A stretch of 64,000 nucleotides of DNA from Argopecten irradians. Its lineage: Eukaryota > Mollusca > Bivalvia > Pectinida > Pectinidae. Of this stretch, positions 13,493 to 28,400 are shown one piece after another. Within the stretch, counting starts at the first letter, position 1. Each line of letters begins with the position of its first letter. The DNA lies in contig NC_091138.1 in assembly GCF_041381155.1 (NCBI RefSeq), positions 31,737,604-31,801,603 of the forward strand, given 5' to 3'. Below the pieces are notes generated by a model. The model had not been told where the DNA came from. It worked only from the letters and a program-made list of their open reading frames with translations, and did no database searches. The position numbers and the translations under genes were made by a program.

Positions 13493-16400
13493 CTACAACA
13501 CCAGGAACAATAATACAAACTCACCTTAGCAGAATTTTATCTCAATATACAAGCAGTGCAAGTTATGTTTCACTTCATCCAAACAAGTTCCCAAATCAGT
13601 TTGAATTACTTTTATAAAGGATCTCATAGAAATCTCTCTAAAGAACAAACTTATTTTGCAATGCTTTCTAGCCATACAAATTTTTTTTTAAATTTTTTTA
13701 ATAGTTTTTATTTATAGATCAATTTTGTCAGCCCAGGAGGGAGCACATTACTAGGGTAGTGCCCTTGGATGACTTGACAAGTCCAAGCATGTCTTCAGAC
13801 CATAAAGTTGTAGGAAACTCACCGTGGTCCCCCATAACCTCCCTTGGGCTGACTGGGTACTGGTGCTGGCTTCTCCTGAGGAGCAAAACTGATCTCTTGG
13901 GCAAAGTCAAAGTGACACACCCCTGGTCCCTTGCGTATGAGGTAGCCCTCCCTTGGGGATATCTTCTTACCATCTATTGTTACATGGACAGTCTTAGCCT
14001 GAAAACCAAAGTGAGGGATGGATATACTGTAAAACCTGTTTAAACAATCACCTCTGAATACAGATAACCTACTTAATAATACCACTTTCTTAGGGCCCCA
14101 ATGGAGGAATTTCAATACAATATGACCACTTTATATAAAAGACCATTTTTCTTTGTTCCTTGGGTGGTCTTTAAAGACAGGTTAGACTGTACAACATGAC
14201 AATTCAGCAAATTAAAAAATCAAACCTTGAACCTGCTTGTATATATATACATGTAGGTAACTAAACATGTATGTAATAGAACCTGTATGTAGTAGAATCT
14301 GTGTGAAACAAAACCTGTATGTAATCTGTATGTAGCAGAACCTGAATGTAACAGAACCTGTGTATAAGAGAACCTGTGCATCCTGACATACTGACCCCAC
14401 GGTAGGTATCCTCTGGACTCTTGTTGTAGTTCCACACCCTCAGTCCAGCTACTAACACGGTCTGACCAAAGTCTATTGATAAGGTGTGGTTGTTCCCGTC
14501 AGTAAATGGCACCAGCCACATGTGTTCGTCAGACATGGTAACATTTATACCATCAATAACCCTGTAATGACATGTGTCAAAGATTAGTATCACAGACTTA
14601 CACAACAAATATGGTTACAATGATACCATCAGTAATACTACTATGACATGTGTCAAATACTGTGATCACAAACAATAACATATGACATATTTATATTAGT
14701 ACTGTCTATAATCCAACAACAACCCAACATGATACTGGTATAACAAGTAATGACATACAACAAAGTTATATTGGTAAAGTTATAACCCTAAAACAACACA
14801 ACATAATATTGTATTACAATTAATGACATACATCACAGTTATATTGGTAAATTTATGACCCTATAACAACACAACATGTCAAATTCTGGTATCACTAATT
14901 ATTATATAGGAAACTCCAATCATATGGTACATAGTGAAACTTTTTCAACTTGTTTTCTAAGACAAGTACTGTGATTAATAATAATTTTACTTCATGTAAT
15001 TAAATTCTATAAAAGTCTTACTTGTCCAATGTGCGGTCATCCCTTTCGTGACCTGGAAGTGAATGTAGGTCCATTGGAATGGCAGTGAGCATGCTCAGCT
15101 TGATAGGAAGTGCTTCCCCGTCTTTCCCCACCACTTCCAGACTGGTAAGTCCCATGTAGTGCAGGTCTCCCCAAGTCTCTGTGAAATTCAGCTCCAAACC
15201 TGCACAAAATTTTTCAGTTAAGATAAAACGTTGTTTATTTTCTGTTTGCAATTAAACACTGATGCAAAACGTGTCAAGCTTTAGTGCAATAGAATTTAAT
15301 GACACTCCAAATAAAAAATTGCTGTAAAAAAAGTCAGACATAAAAACATGAAATTAAGCAACACAGAAATAACTAACACTCATAAAACTGAGGTATGAAG
15401 TTGTGGTAGAAATTTTTGTGCTCAATGTTTCATTCTTACACAACCATGAATACTCACATCTTCCCCTGAACACAATAACCTTGCCCTCCCCAGTAATACT
15501 CACATCTCCCCCTGAACACAATAACCTTGCCCTCCCCAGTAATACTCACATCTTCCCCTGAACACAATAACCTTGCCCTCCCCAGTAATACTCACATCTT
15601 CCCCTGAACACAATAACCTTGCCCTCCCCAGTAATACTCACATCTCCTCCTGAACACAATACATCTCCCCCTAACACAATAACCTTGCCCTCCCCAGTAA
15701 TACTCACATCTCCTCCTGAACACAGTAAGGTTGCCCTCCCCAGTAATACTCACATCTCCCCCTGAACACAATACATCTCCCCCTGAACACAGTAAGGTCG
15801 CCCTCCCCGGTAATACTCACATCTCCCCCTGAACACAGTAAGGTTGCTCTTCCCGGTAATACTCGCATCTCCCCTTGAACACAATAAGGTTGCCCTCCCC
15901 GGTAATACTCGCATCTCCCCCTGAACACAGTAATGGTATACTGCATCTCCCCTAACACATAAGGTAATACTCACATCTCCCCCTGAACACAGTAAGGTTG
16001 CTCTTCCCGGTAATACTCGCATCTCCCTTGAACACAATAAGGTCGCCCTCCCCGGTAATACTCGCATCTCCCCTTGAACACAATAAGGTTGCCCTCCCCG
16101 GTAATACTCGCATCTCCCCCTGAACACAGTAAGGTTGCTCTCCCGGTAATACTCACATCTCCCCCTGAACACAGTAAGGTCGCCCTCCCCTGTAATACTC
16201 ACATCTCCCCCTGAACACAATAAGGTCGCCCTCCCCTGTAATACTAGTGGCAGGTCGTGGCAGTGAGGCAGCTTCCTTCTTAGCCTTTGTCTTTACATTA
16301 CCACAGGCTCTGGTGAACGGACGGTTCTACAATACAAATTACACAGAATATCAGTTATACTCTGGTGAACGGACGGTTTTACAATACAAAGTACACAGAA

Positions 16401-19400
16401 TATCAGTTATACTCTGGTGAACGGACAGTTCTACAATACAAAGTACACAGAATATCAGTTATACTCTGGTGAACGGACATTTCTACAATACAAATTACAC
16501 AGAATATCAGTTATACTCTGGTGAACGGACGGTTCTACAATACAAAGTACACAGAATATCAGTTATACTCTGGTGAACGGACGGTTCTACAATACAAAGT
16601 ACACAGAATATCAGTTATACTCTGGTGAATGGACGGTTCTACAATACAAATTACACAGAATATCAGTTATACAAAGAACAACAAAATCCAGTAATTTAAA
16701 TAATAGTCACTTTCCTATAGATATACCCCAACAAACCCGTTGAGGATACTGTGAACTCTTCTTATTCAATTATCAGAAAAGTTCATTATGAAATTTCAGG
16801 GGTGATGGGCAAATTAACAGCTCTACACTTTCAAGTGATGATTTTGGTTAATTGATCCATAAAATGTAACTGTCATTCCAAAATAACCAATGAAATTTTG
16901 GGTGTAAGATATGAAAGATTTAAGCAATACATTGAATTTGATATTGTTTATTTCTTTGAAGTACGTTGCCGCTATCTAATGAGAACAAACAATATTTGAC
17001 GTTGTTTACTTCTAAGATGTGACCGCTCTACACTGAGAACAAACTTACATCATCGCCCTCATCATCTGTATCAGGACGCTCAAACGCAACATCATAGAGT
17101 TCATCGTCACTAAACATATCGCCCTCATAGGCGTCGTCATTCTTAGATATGGCCTCCAAAGTATTCTCATCCATGGTAAACAGGAACGTCTGTAACATGT
17201 AAAACAGGCTAAATAAAGGAGGGTTACAAATAGATCTGAAGAACTTCACTTCATCCTACAGTATTGATTATTTTTATAAAGATCAAATATTGGAGATCAA
17301 TGTATCAAGAAACCGAACAAAATTACAAATATTTCATAAGCCCTAGGTATAAAGATCTTTGTCCCCCTCTTCTATAGCCCCAGTAATTAATCCCCTATCG
17401 GTAAAACTGGAGGGGACTATAGTGTTAGTCTCCCCTCTTCTATAGCCCCAGTAATTAGTCCCCTATCAGTAAAACTGGAGGGGACTATAGTGTTAGTCTC
17501 TGTGTCCCCCTCTTCTATAGCCCCAGTAATTAGTCCCCTATCGATAAAACTGGAGGGGACTATAGTGTTAGTCTCTGTGTCCCCCTCTATAGTCCCCCTT
17601 TCTATAGCCCCAGTAATTAGTCCCCTATCAGTAAAACTGGAGGGGACTATAGTGTTAGTCTCTGTGTCCCCCTCTTCTATAGCCCCAGTAATTAGTCCCC
17701 TATCGGTAAAACTGGATGGGACTATAGTGTTAGTCTCTGTGTCCCCCTCTTCTATGGCCCAAGTAATTAATCCCCTATTGGTAAAAACTGGAGAGGACTA
17801 TAGTAGTCTTCTCCCCTCTTCTATAGCCCCAGTAATTAGTCCCCTATCAGTAAAACTGGAGAGGACTATAGTGTTAGTCTCTGTGTCCCCCTCTTCTATA
17901 GGCCCCAGTAATTAGTCCCCTATCAGTAAAAACTGGAGGGGACTAATAGTGTTAGTCCTCTGTGTCCCCCTCTTCTATAGCCCCAGTAATTAGTCCCCTA
18001 TCGATAAAACTGGAGGGGACTATAGTGTTTAGTCTCTGAGTCCCCCTCTTCTAAAATAGCCCCAGTAAATTAGTCCCCTATCGGTAAAACTGGATGGACT
18101 ATAGTGTTAGTCTCTGTGTCCCCCTCTTCTATGGCCCAAGTAATTAATCCCCTATTGGTAAAACTGGAGAGGGACTATAGTGTTAGTCTCTGTGTCCCCC
18201 TCTTCTATAGCCCCAGTAATTAGTCCCCTATCGGTAAAACTGGAGGGGACTATAGTGTTAGTCTCTGTGTCCCCCTCTTCTATAGCCCCAGTAATTAGTC
18301 CCCTATCTGTAAAACTGGATGGGACTATAGTGTTAGTCTCTGTGTCCCCCTCTTCTATAGCCCCAGTAATTAGTCCCCTATCGGTAAAACAGGAGGGAAA
18401 TATAGTGTTAGTCTCTGTGTCCCCCTCTTCTATAGCCCCAGTAATTAGTCCTGTATTGGTAAAACTGGAGGGGACTATAATGTTAGTCTCTGTCTGTCTG
18501 TGTCCTGATGCTGGGTTTTCAGATGATAACTTCAGAACGGATTGCTGGATTTTGATGAAATTTCATACAATGGTAGTTTAATACATAGCACAGCTTAGAA
18601 TTGAATTTGGGGTCAACAGGTCAATTAAAATGGTCAATGTTACTAAAAATAAAGTTATGTCAATGCATCCCTTCCCCTTCTAAAACGTATACCGGGTGGT
18701 ATAGCTTCTATAACCCAAGTATACTGGAATCTATGTCTCCTCCATAGCCCCATTACTTACGTCGCCGAAGGCTTCTGTGCCTCCCTCAATCCCTCCACAA
18801 GCCCTGGCTATTTCACCCTTGAATATTGGGACATTGTCCAGTGTGATGACTGCATCTTTCACGCCCCGATAGGAATGAATCCTTGACTTGTTATAATTCT
18901 TCAAAATAAATGAAGATAAGAAGAGTAAGCGTTATTTGACAAGACTTTCCAGGAATTTAAAATCATGCAGAGGACTTTTCGTAGATCCGAGACCAACACA
19001 CACACATTTATTTGAATAAAACTCTTTTATATATACCGGGTAGACATAACTAACACTCTGAATAAACAATTATTTTATTTTATTTATCTGCAGAAGAAAG
19101 CATTTTTCTTTGAATAAATGAACTATATAATCTCTGTATTGTTACTGAATATCGTAGAAAATGTTAATTTTGATAAGTACATACCCATATCCTCATTAAT
19201 GCTACTTTACAAGGTTTTTCAAATGTCAGATACACCATGTGTTTGGCTGTACGACTAAACGGGGCCAGCCACATATGTACGTCGTCCCGCGTACGATTCA
19301 CGCCGTCTATCAGATTACTGACGACTCGAGGATCTTTGTTGTATTCTGGTAAAATATTGATATCCAGAGGGTTGGCTGTAATCTGGTGAAGAGAATGAAG

Positions 19401-22400
19401 AATTATCATACATCAAATATTATAGAGAATATGGGTAAACAAGAGGCCCAGAGGGCCTGTATCGCTCACCTGGTTTGTAATGCCAAGTAATGTTCTGAAT
19501 ACAGGTTCATTGTTTCTTTCTGAAGGAATTTTAATATTAACCTCTAAATCCCCTATTGGGCCCCACCCCTCCTGCGCCCAGGGGGTCAAAGCCAAAATTT
19601 ATTAAAGTTCTGTTCCCCTTCCCCCACGGGTGTTTATGGCCAAATTTGGTCACAATCCAAGCAAAACGCTAGGACAAGTAGCGATTTATAGGATTTACCT
19701 CTATTTCCCCTATTGGGCCCCACCCGTCCTGCCCCCAGGGGGCCAGAGCCAAAATTTATACAAGTTCTGTTCCCCTTCCAAAAGGGTTTTTGTGGCCAAA
19801 TTTGGTTACATTCCATGCAGAACTCTGTGACTAGTAGCGATTTAAAGGATTTACCTCTATTGGGCCCCACCTCTCCTGCCCCCAGGGTGTCAGAGGCAAA
19901 ATTTATATAAGTTCTGTTCCCCTTTCCCCAAGGATGTTTGTGGCCAAATTTGGTTACAATCCATGCAGAACTCTATGACTAGTAGCGATTTAAAGGGTTA
20001 ACCTCTATTTCCCCTATTGGGCCCCACTCCTCCTGCCCCCGGGGGATCAGAGCCAAAATTTATACAAGTTCTGTTCCCCTTCCCCATGGACGGTTGTGGC
20101 CAAATTTGGTTACAATCCATGCAGAACTCTAGGACAAGTAGCGATTTATACAATTTGCCTCTATTTCCCCTATTGGGCCCCCCTCCTCCTGCCCCCGGGG
20201 GATCAGAGCCAAAATTTATACAAGTTCTGTTCCCCTTCCCCTAAGGGTGTTTATGGCCAAATTTGGTTACATTCCATTCAGAACTCTAGGACTAGTAGCG
20301 ATTTAAAGGATTTACCTCTATTTCCTCTATTGGGCCCGGGGGGTCAGAGCCAAAATTTATACAAGTTCTGTTCCCCCTCCCCCAAGGATGTTTGTGGCCA
20401 AATTTGGTTACAATCCATGCAGAACTCTATGACTAGTAGCGATTTAAAGGAAATGTTAACGGACAGACGGACGACGGACGACGGACGCCGCGCCATGACA
20501 TGAGCTCACCGGCCCTTCGGGCCAGGTGAGCTAAAAATCACAAATTTATATACAATGTATACATGTACATCAAATTGAAAATGAAAAAATTCATATGATC
20601 ATACACAAAGTGTACCAAAAAATATTTTTCAATATGACTGAAGTAGTCATTACAGGGAAATGAGAACTTTTCAGTTCTTCAATTTATTTTGTCTATCAGT
20701 TTCTTCAATATTTGGGCTTCATCAAGACAAACACTATTTTTGATGTTGTAATTGAGAATCAAAAGCACACAGTGCAACCTTATTTCATAGTGGTACCCTA
20801 CAATAAGGTATCAAATCTACAAGTTATCTGACCTTAGAAATTATCACTGCCTCTCCTGTATAAGACTACTGACCTTAGAAATGACCACTGGCTCTCCTGT
20901 ATAAGACTACTGACCTTAGAAATGACCACTGGCTCTCCTGTATAAGACTACTGACCTTAGAAATGACCACTGGCTCTCCTGTATAAGACTACTGACCTTA
21001 GAAATGACCACTGGCTCTCCTGTATAAGACTACTGACCTTAGAAATGACCACTGGCTCTCCTGTATAAGACTACTGACCTTAGAAATGACCACTGGCTCT
21101 CCTGTATAAGACTACTGACCTTAGAAATGACCACTGGCTCTCCTGTATAAGACTACTGACCTTAGAAATGACCACTGGCTCTCCTGTATAAGACTACTGA
21201 CCTTAGAAATTATCACTGCCTCTCCTGTAAAAGACTACTGACCTTAGAAATGACCACTGACTCTCCTGTATAAGACTACTGACCTTAGAAATGACCACTG
21301 GCTCTCCTGTATAAGACTACTGACCTTAGAAATTATCACTGCCTCTCCTGTATAAGACTACTGACCTTAGAAATGACCACTGACTCTCCTGTATAAGACT
21401 ACTAACCTTAGAAATGACCACTGGCTCTCCTGCAAAGACTACTGACCTTGGAAATGACCACTGGCTCTCCTGTATAAGACTACTGACCTTAGAAATGACC
21501 ACTGGCTCTCCTGTATAAGACTACTGACCTTAGAAATGACCACTAGCTTTCCCGTATTAGACTACTGACCTTAGAAATGACCACTGGCTCTCCTGCAAAG
21601 ACTACTGACCTTAGAAATGACCACTGGCTCTCCTGTATAAGACTACTGACCTTAGAAATGACCACTGACTCTCCTGTATAAGACTACTGACCAAAGAAAT
21701 GACCACTGGCTCAACTGTATAAGACTGCTGACCATAGAAATTATCACTGGCTCTCCTGTATAAGACTACTGACCTTAGAAATGACCACAAGCTTTCCTGT
21801 ATAAGACTACTGATCTTAGAAATGACCACTAGCTTTCCTGTAAAAGGCTACTGACCATAGAAATGACCACTGGCTCTCCTGTATAAGACTGCTGACCTTA
21901 GAAATGACCACTTGCTTTCTTGTATAAGACTACTGACCTTTAAAATGACCACTTGCTTTCTTGTATAAGACTACTGACCAAAGAAATGACCACTGGCTCT
22001 CCTGTATAAGACTGCTGACCTTAGAAATGACCACTGGCTCTCCTGTATAAGACTACTGACCTTAGAAATGACCACTGACTCTCCTGTATAAGACTACTGA
22101 CCAAAGAAATGACCACTGGCTCAACTGTATAAGACTGCTGACCATAGAAATTATCACTGGCTCTCCTGTATAAGACTACTGACCTTAGAAATGACCACTA
22201 GCTTTCCTGTATAAGACTACTGATCTTAGAAATGACCACTAGCTTTCCTGTAAAAGGCTACTGACCATAGAAATGACCACTGGCTCTCCTGTATAAGACT
22301 GCTGACCTTAGAAATGACCACTTGCTTTCTTGTATAAGACTACTGACCTTTAAAATGACCACTTGCTTTCTTGTATAAGACTACTGACCTTAGAAATGAC

Positions 22401-25400
22401 AACTAGCTTTCCTGTATAAGACTACTGACCTTTGAAATTACCACTAGCTTTCCTGTATAAAAGTACTGACCTTAGAAATGACCACTTGCTTTCCTGTACT
22501 TAGAAATGACCACTTGCTTTCCTGTATAAGACTACTGACCTTAGAAATGACCACTGGCTCTCCTGTATTAAACTACTGACCTTAGAAATGACCACTGGCT
22601 CTCCAGTACTTGAGAAGACCTCGATACCGGTCAGACCAACATAGTGGTTATCTCCCCATGTTGACCTGATGTCGATCACCAGATCCTTTCCATATGGTAG
22701 CTCAGGAATGATGAAATCTTCATCTCTATTATAGAAAACATGTATCCGTGTTAATGATATACTGTATGTGTAGTTGTTATCATATTTTAACACTTTCTAC
22801 AAAAGAAATTTTGTTATTGAATATGCTTGCACCAATTGTATTCATACCTTTCATGTAGCAATCACAGGGAAATTGCAAATTCATAGTAGCTTTAACAATT
22901 TCAAAATCAAGATTGTGGTAAAATTTGATTGCACCAAATAGGTACATTTAACAGTATCAATTACTGTATTATACTGGAGTTTAGAAAAATCCTGTATATG
23001 GAACTGTATCCTTCATCTTTATAGTGTGGTATGTGTCAAAGTGTTTGTATCAGTTACCATGTACTATAGGAACAGATGATAAAACAGACATACGAATCTG
23101 ATTACAAAATACAAAGAAATTTCAATGAGAGATGTGTGACTTACTCGACAGAAATCTCTTCAGTATTGGCAGTGATCTGTACAGTCTCCCCCTCCTCCTC
23201 AGCGATGGTCGGCTGGGGCTTAGCCAGAGGCTTCAGGTACTCGTCCAGGGCATCGTCTGTAAAATACAAATCAAAGTACTGAAAGTACTGAATCCTAAAA
23301 TCTGTAACAACAAAAAAAGTCCCAATTCAAATTGACTTCAAGTTCCCCAGGCCCTTATTAAAGCAAATATGGTAAAATAAAAAATGTGTGAAATAAAGAG
23401 ATGAAAAAAGATCTTAAATGCCACATCGAGGTTTTCAGTTCTACACCATTTTAACAGTTAATATGTTATTTATAGCTATATCATGTTTTGGAAAGTTAAT
23501 AGTTCCATTGGAAAAAGCAGCAACCCAATAGTTGGCCAATGTGTGATTGTTCACGCAATGAAATTCCATTTCATATTCAGTCATATCCTACATTATGTGT
23601 TTACTAACACTATTTACAATAAGTTTTATGTGCTTTTTAACATACTGATTGCAATTTGTTGGAAAATATCAAGCATGTGTGTTTTAAATGTTATAGTAAA
23701 ACCTACCGTCCAGGTCCATGGATATCCTGCCCTTCTGATGCCGGTCAAACATATTCAGAGATCCCCACGATTCTTCAAGGTTCTTCTTTTGAGATTCTCG
23801 CCATTTGGCTCGGTTTTGCTGTATCTTCTGCATGGGTGTGTTTTTAGCCTCTCCCTCTGTACAACAAAAATTTTAATTTTCTTCGCTACCACGGTAATGA
23901 TAATGCTATATTCTAAAAGCTTCATCTTGATTTCCAGACACTACTTTTTTAAATTAAGAAGGTATTATCAAAAGAATAAGGTTTGTTTTGATTACACAGA
24001 TAAATAAAGATCTAAATGCTTAATCACCATGCAATCTTTATGTACAGAGAATGATATTTATGAACTGAGTAATGAGGGCCCAGTATGTATGAATCACTGG
24101 ATATCAGGTGCATTATGTGATAAAGACAAATAGACAAGAAAACAAGTCTTACAGATTTCACAAACATGAAGTAACCTACCTTTGATTGGTGGTTTGTCAT
24201 CATTAAACACTGTCTTAAGCTCTTTTTTCCTAAAAAGTATACCAATATAATAGGTTAAACGAATATAAAATTGTGCCAAATCTGATACATTTTTTTTTCT
24301 ATTCCCCCCTCCCCCTTAGGTTATGTAGCACTGTAATTTTAAACTATGAAAAAAAAAAAGTTAAAATATCTTACAATGCTAAATATTTTTATATTATAAC
24401 AACACTAAGAGAACAAACACAGGAGACCATACAGGAACAAAAACCATCCTCTATCATTGAGGCAACAACAATTACAAAAGACAATTCTTAGAATGACTAC
24501 ACTTATATCAGAATTCTGCTGCTGGCATATTCTGTATTGGCATATTACAAAGTTATCTGCCCTTGCAGGTAGGTAACGATTGTGATATCAAGTGTTTGCA
24601 CTCACAAAATAATGACGAAACAATCAATACCTACCCACAAGGGAGCTAACTCTGTAATATGCAAAGAAGGAATATGAAGAGATCAAACCCAACAAGGGAA
24701 TGACTTCATGGACACATAAACTAAGAGGTACTTACTCTGGCCACATGGCCATTTCTTCCTCTATGAGCTGGTCAACTGTCTCTTTAGAGTCTGGTTCTGG
24801 GGGAGCTTCCATCACGGGCTTAGAATCTGATACTACATGGCTGGCCACAGGGTTCTCAAATGCTCCTGAAACATCTTCTGATTTCAACCATTTTGGAATG
24901 TCCTTTTTTCTCTTCTGGTCCCTGCAGATCAAATGATAGACAAATAAATTAATTTATATCATGAACATTTTCAAGAGTTCATAAAAGAAGGATATTCATT
25001 ATGGAAATTACAGTAAAATTTCAGACTTTTTATTTTACTGCTGGTACCTATGAATAGAAAAGCGGTTATTAAGCTATAAACTTTATTTCCACTACATAAA
25101 TTGTGAAATAAATTACTCTTGATGACCTGGATGTAAGCATACGAGAGGTCTTAAGAGTGGGAGGAAACCTAAGTACCTAGAGAAACCCAGGTGACTCAGC
25201 AAGTGTTGACCCTGTCCTTTTTATGTCCATGCTGCAGAGCAAACCCTACCTGGCTAGGTTGTAGTAAGTAGCTCAATCACCACAACACCTGATCATTCTT
25301 ATAGTAGAGATACATAATCAGGAGCTTAAAGTAAAAGTTCCAGACTTTTTAATCTTATTGCTCATTACAGAGAATATGGTAACTGTTCTCAAAACTTCTG

Positions 25401-28400
25401 ATCCAATTACAACACAGTTAATCTGAATGTAGAGCTTCTTATAGTAGAGGGGGCTCTCATTACATATGGTGTCATTATAAAAAGGTGTGGTCATTACAGA
25501 GAATACGGTATAACAAGGTGTGGTTATAACCAAACTTATTACAGAGAATACTGTATAACAATGTGTGGTCATTACAGAGAATACAGTATGACAAAGTGTG
25601 GTCATTACAGAGAATACGGTATGACAAGGTGTGGTCAATACAGAGAATACGGTATAACAATGTGTGGTCATTACAGAGAATACAGTATGACAAAGTGTGG
25701 TCATTACAGAGAATACAGTATAACAAGGTGTGGTCATTACAGAGAATACGGTATAACAAGGTGTGGTCATTACAGAGAATACAGTATAACAAGGTGTGGT
25801 CATTACAGAGAATACAGTATAACAAGGTGTGGTCATTACAGAGAATACAGTATAACAAGGTGTGGTCATTACAGAGAATACAGTATAACAATGTGTGGTC
25901 ATTACAGAGAATACAGTATAACAAGGTGTGGTCATTACAGAGAATACAGGTATAAAAACAAAGTGTGGTCATTACAGAGAATACAGTATAACAAGGTGTG
26001 GTCATTACAGAGAATACAGTATAACAAGGTATGGTCATTACAGAGAATACGGTATAACAAGGTGTGGTCATTACAGAGAATACAGTATAACAAGGTATGG
26101 TCATTACAGAGAATACAGTATAACAAAGTGTGGTCATTACAGAGAATACAGTATAACAAGGTGTGGTCATTACAGAGAATACAGTATAACAAGGTGTGGT
26201 CATTACAGAGAATACAGTATAACAAGGTGTGGTCATTACAGAGAATACAGTATAACAAGGTGTGGTCATTACAGAGAATACAGTATAACAAGGTGTGGTC
26301 ATTACAGAGAATACAGTATAACAAGGTGTGGTCATTACAGAGAATACAGTATAACAAGGTGTGGTCATTACAGAGAATACGGTAAGAATACAGTATAACA
26401 AAGTGTGGTCATTACAGAGAATACGGTATAACAAGGTGTGGTCATTACAGAGAATACAGTATAACAAGGTGTGGTCATTACAGAGAATACAGTATAACAA
26501 GGTGTGGTCATTACAGAGAATACGGTAAGAATACAGTATAACAAGGTGTGGTCATTACAGAGAATACGGTATAACAAGGTGTGGTCATTACAGAGAATAC
26601 AGTATAACAAGGTGTGGTCATTACAGAGAATACAGTATAACAAGGTGTGGTCATTACAGAGAATACAGTATAACAAGGTGTGGTCATTACAGAGAATACA
26701 GTATAACAAGGTGTGGTCATTACAGAGAATACGGTAAAACAAAGTAGTGTGGTCATTACAGAGAATACGGTAAGAATACGGTATAACAAGGTGTGGTCAT
26801 TACAGAGAATACAGTATAACAAGGTGTGGTCATTACAGAGAATACAGTATAACAAGGTGTGGTCATTACAGAGAATACAGTATAACAAGGTGTGGTCATT
26901 ACAGAGAATACAGTATAACAAGGTGTGGTCATTACAGAGAATACAGTATAACAAGGTGTGGTCATTACAGAGAATACAGTATAACAAGGTGTGGTCATTA
27001 CAGAGAATACAGTATAACAAGGTATGGTCATTACAGAGAATACAGTATAACAAAGTGTGGTCATTACAGAGAATACAGTATAACAAGGTGTGGTCATTAC
27101 AGAGAATACGGTATGACAAGGTGTGGTCATTACAGAGAATACAGTATGACAAGGTGTGGTCATTACAGAGAATACAGTATAACAAGGTGTGGTCATTACA
27201 GAGAATACAGTATAACAAGGTGTGGTCATTACAGAGAATACAGTATAACAATGTGTGGTCATTACAGAGAATACAGTATAACAAGGTGTGGTCATTACAG
27301 AGAATACAGTATAACAAGGTGTGGTCATTACAGAGAATACAGTATGACAAGGTGTGGTCATTACAGAGAATACAATATAACAAGGTGTGGTCATTACAGA
27401 TAATATGGTATAACAAGGTGTGGTCATTACAGAGAATACAGTATAACAAGGTGTGGTCATTACAGAGAATACGGTATAACAAGGTGTGGTCATTACAGAG
27501 AATACGGTAAGAATACAGTATAACAAAGTGTGGTCATTACAGAGAATACGGTAAAACAAGGTGTGGTCATTACAACGGTAAACAAGGTGTGGTCATTACA
27601 GAGAATACGGTATAACAAGGTGTGGTCATTACAGAGAATACAGTATGACAAGGTGTGGTCATTACAGAGAATACAGTATAACAAGGTGTGGTCATTACGG
27701 AGAATACGGTATAACAATGTGTGGTCATTACAGAGAATACAGTATAACAAGGTGTGGTCATTACAGAGAATACAGTATAACAAGGTGTGGTCATTACAGA
27801 GAATACAGTATAACAAGGTGTGGTCATTACAGAGAATACAGTATAACAAGGTGTGGTCATTACATAGAATACAGTATAACAAGTGTGGTCATTACAGAGA
27901 ATACAGTATAACAAGGTGTGGTCATTACAGAGAATACAGTATAACAAGGTGTGGTCATTACAGAGAATACGGTAAGAATACAGTATAACAAAGTGTGGTC
28001 ATTACAGAGAATACGGTAAAACAAGGTGTGTGGTCATTACAGAGAATACGGTATAACAAGGTGTGGTCATTACAGAGAATACAGTATAACAATGTGTGGT
28101 CATTACAGAGAATACAGTATAACAAAGTGTGGTCATTACAGAGAATACAGTAAAACAAGGTGTGGTCATTACAGAGAATACAGTATAACAAAGTGTGGTC
28201 ATTACAGAGAATACAGTAAAACAAGGTGTGGTCATTACAGAGAATACAGTATAACAAAGTGTGGTCATTAGAGAGAATACAGTATAACAAAGTGTGGTCA
28301 TTACAGAGAATACAGTATAACAATGTGTGGTCATTACAGAGAATACGGTATAACAAGGTGTGGTCATTACAGAGAATACGGTAAGAATAATAACAAGGTG

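Noticed and set aside
23483-24007. Plus-strand 174-codon frame
   Set aside because: It overlaps KATNIP exon 22 on the opposite strand and has no domain; it is a shadow of intronic and antisense sequence.
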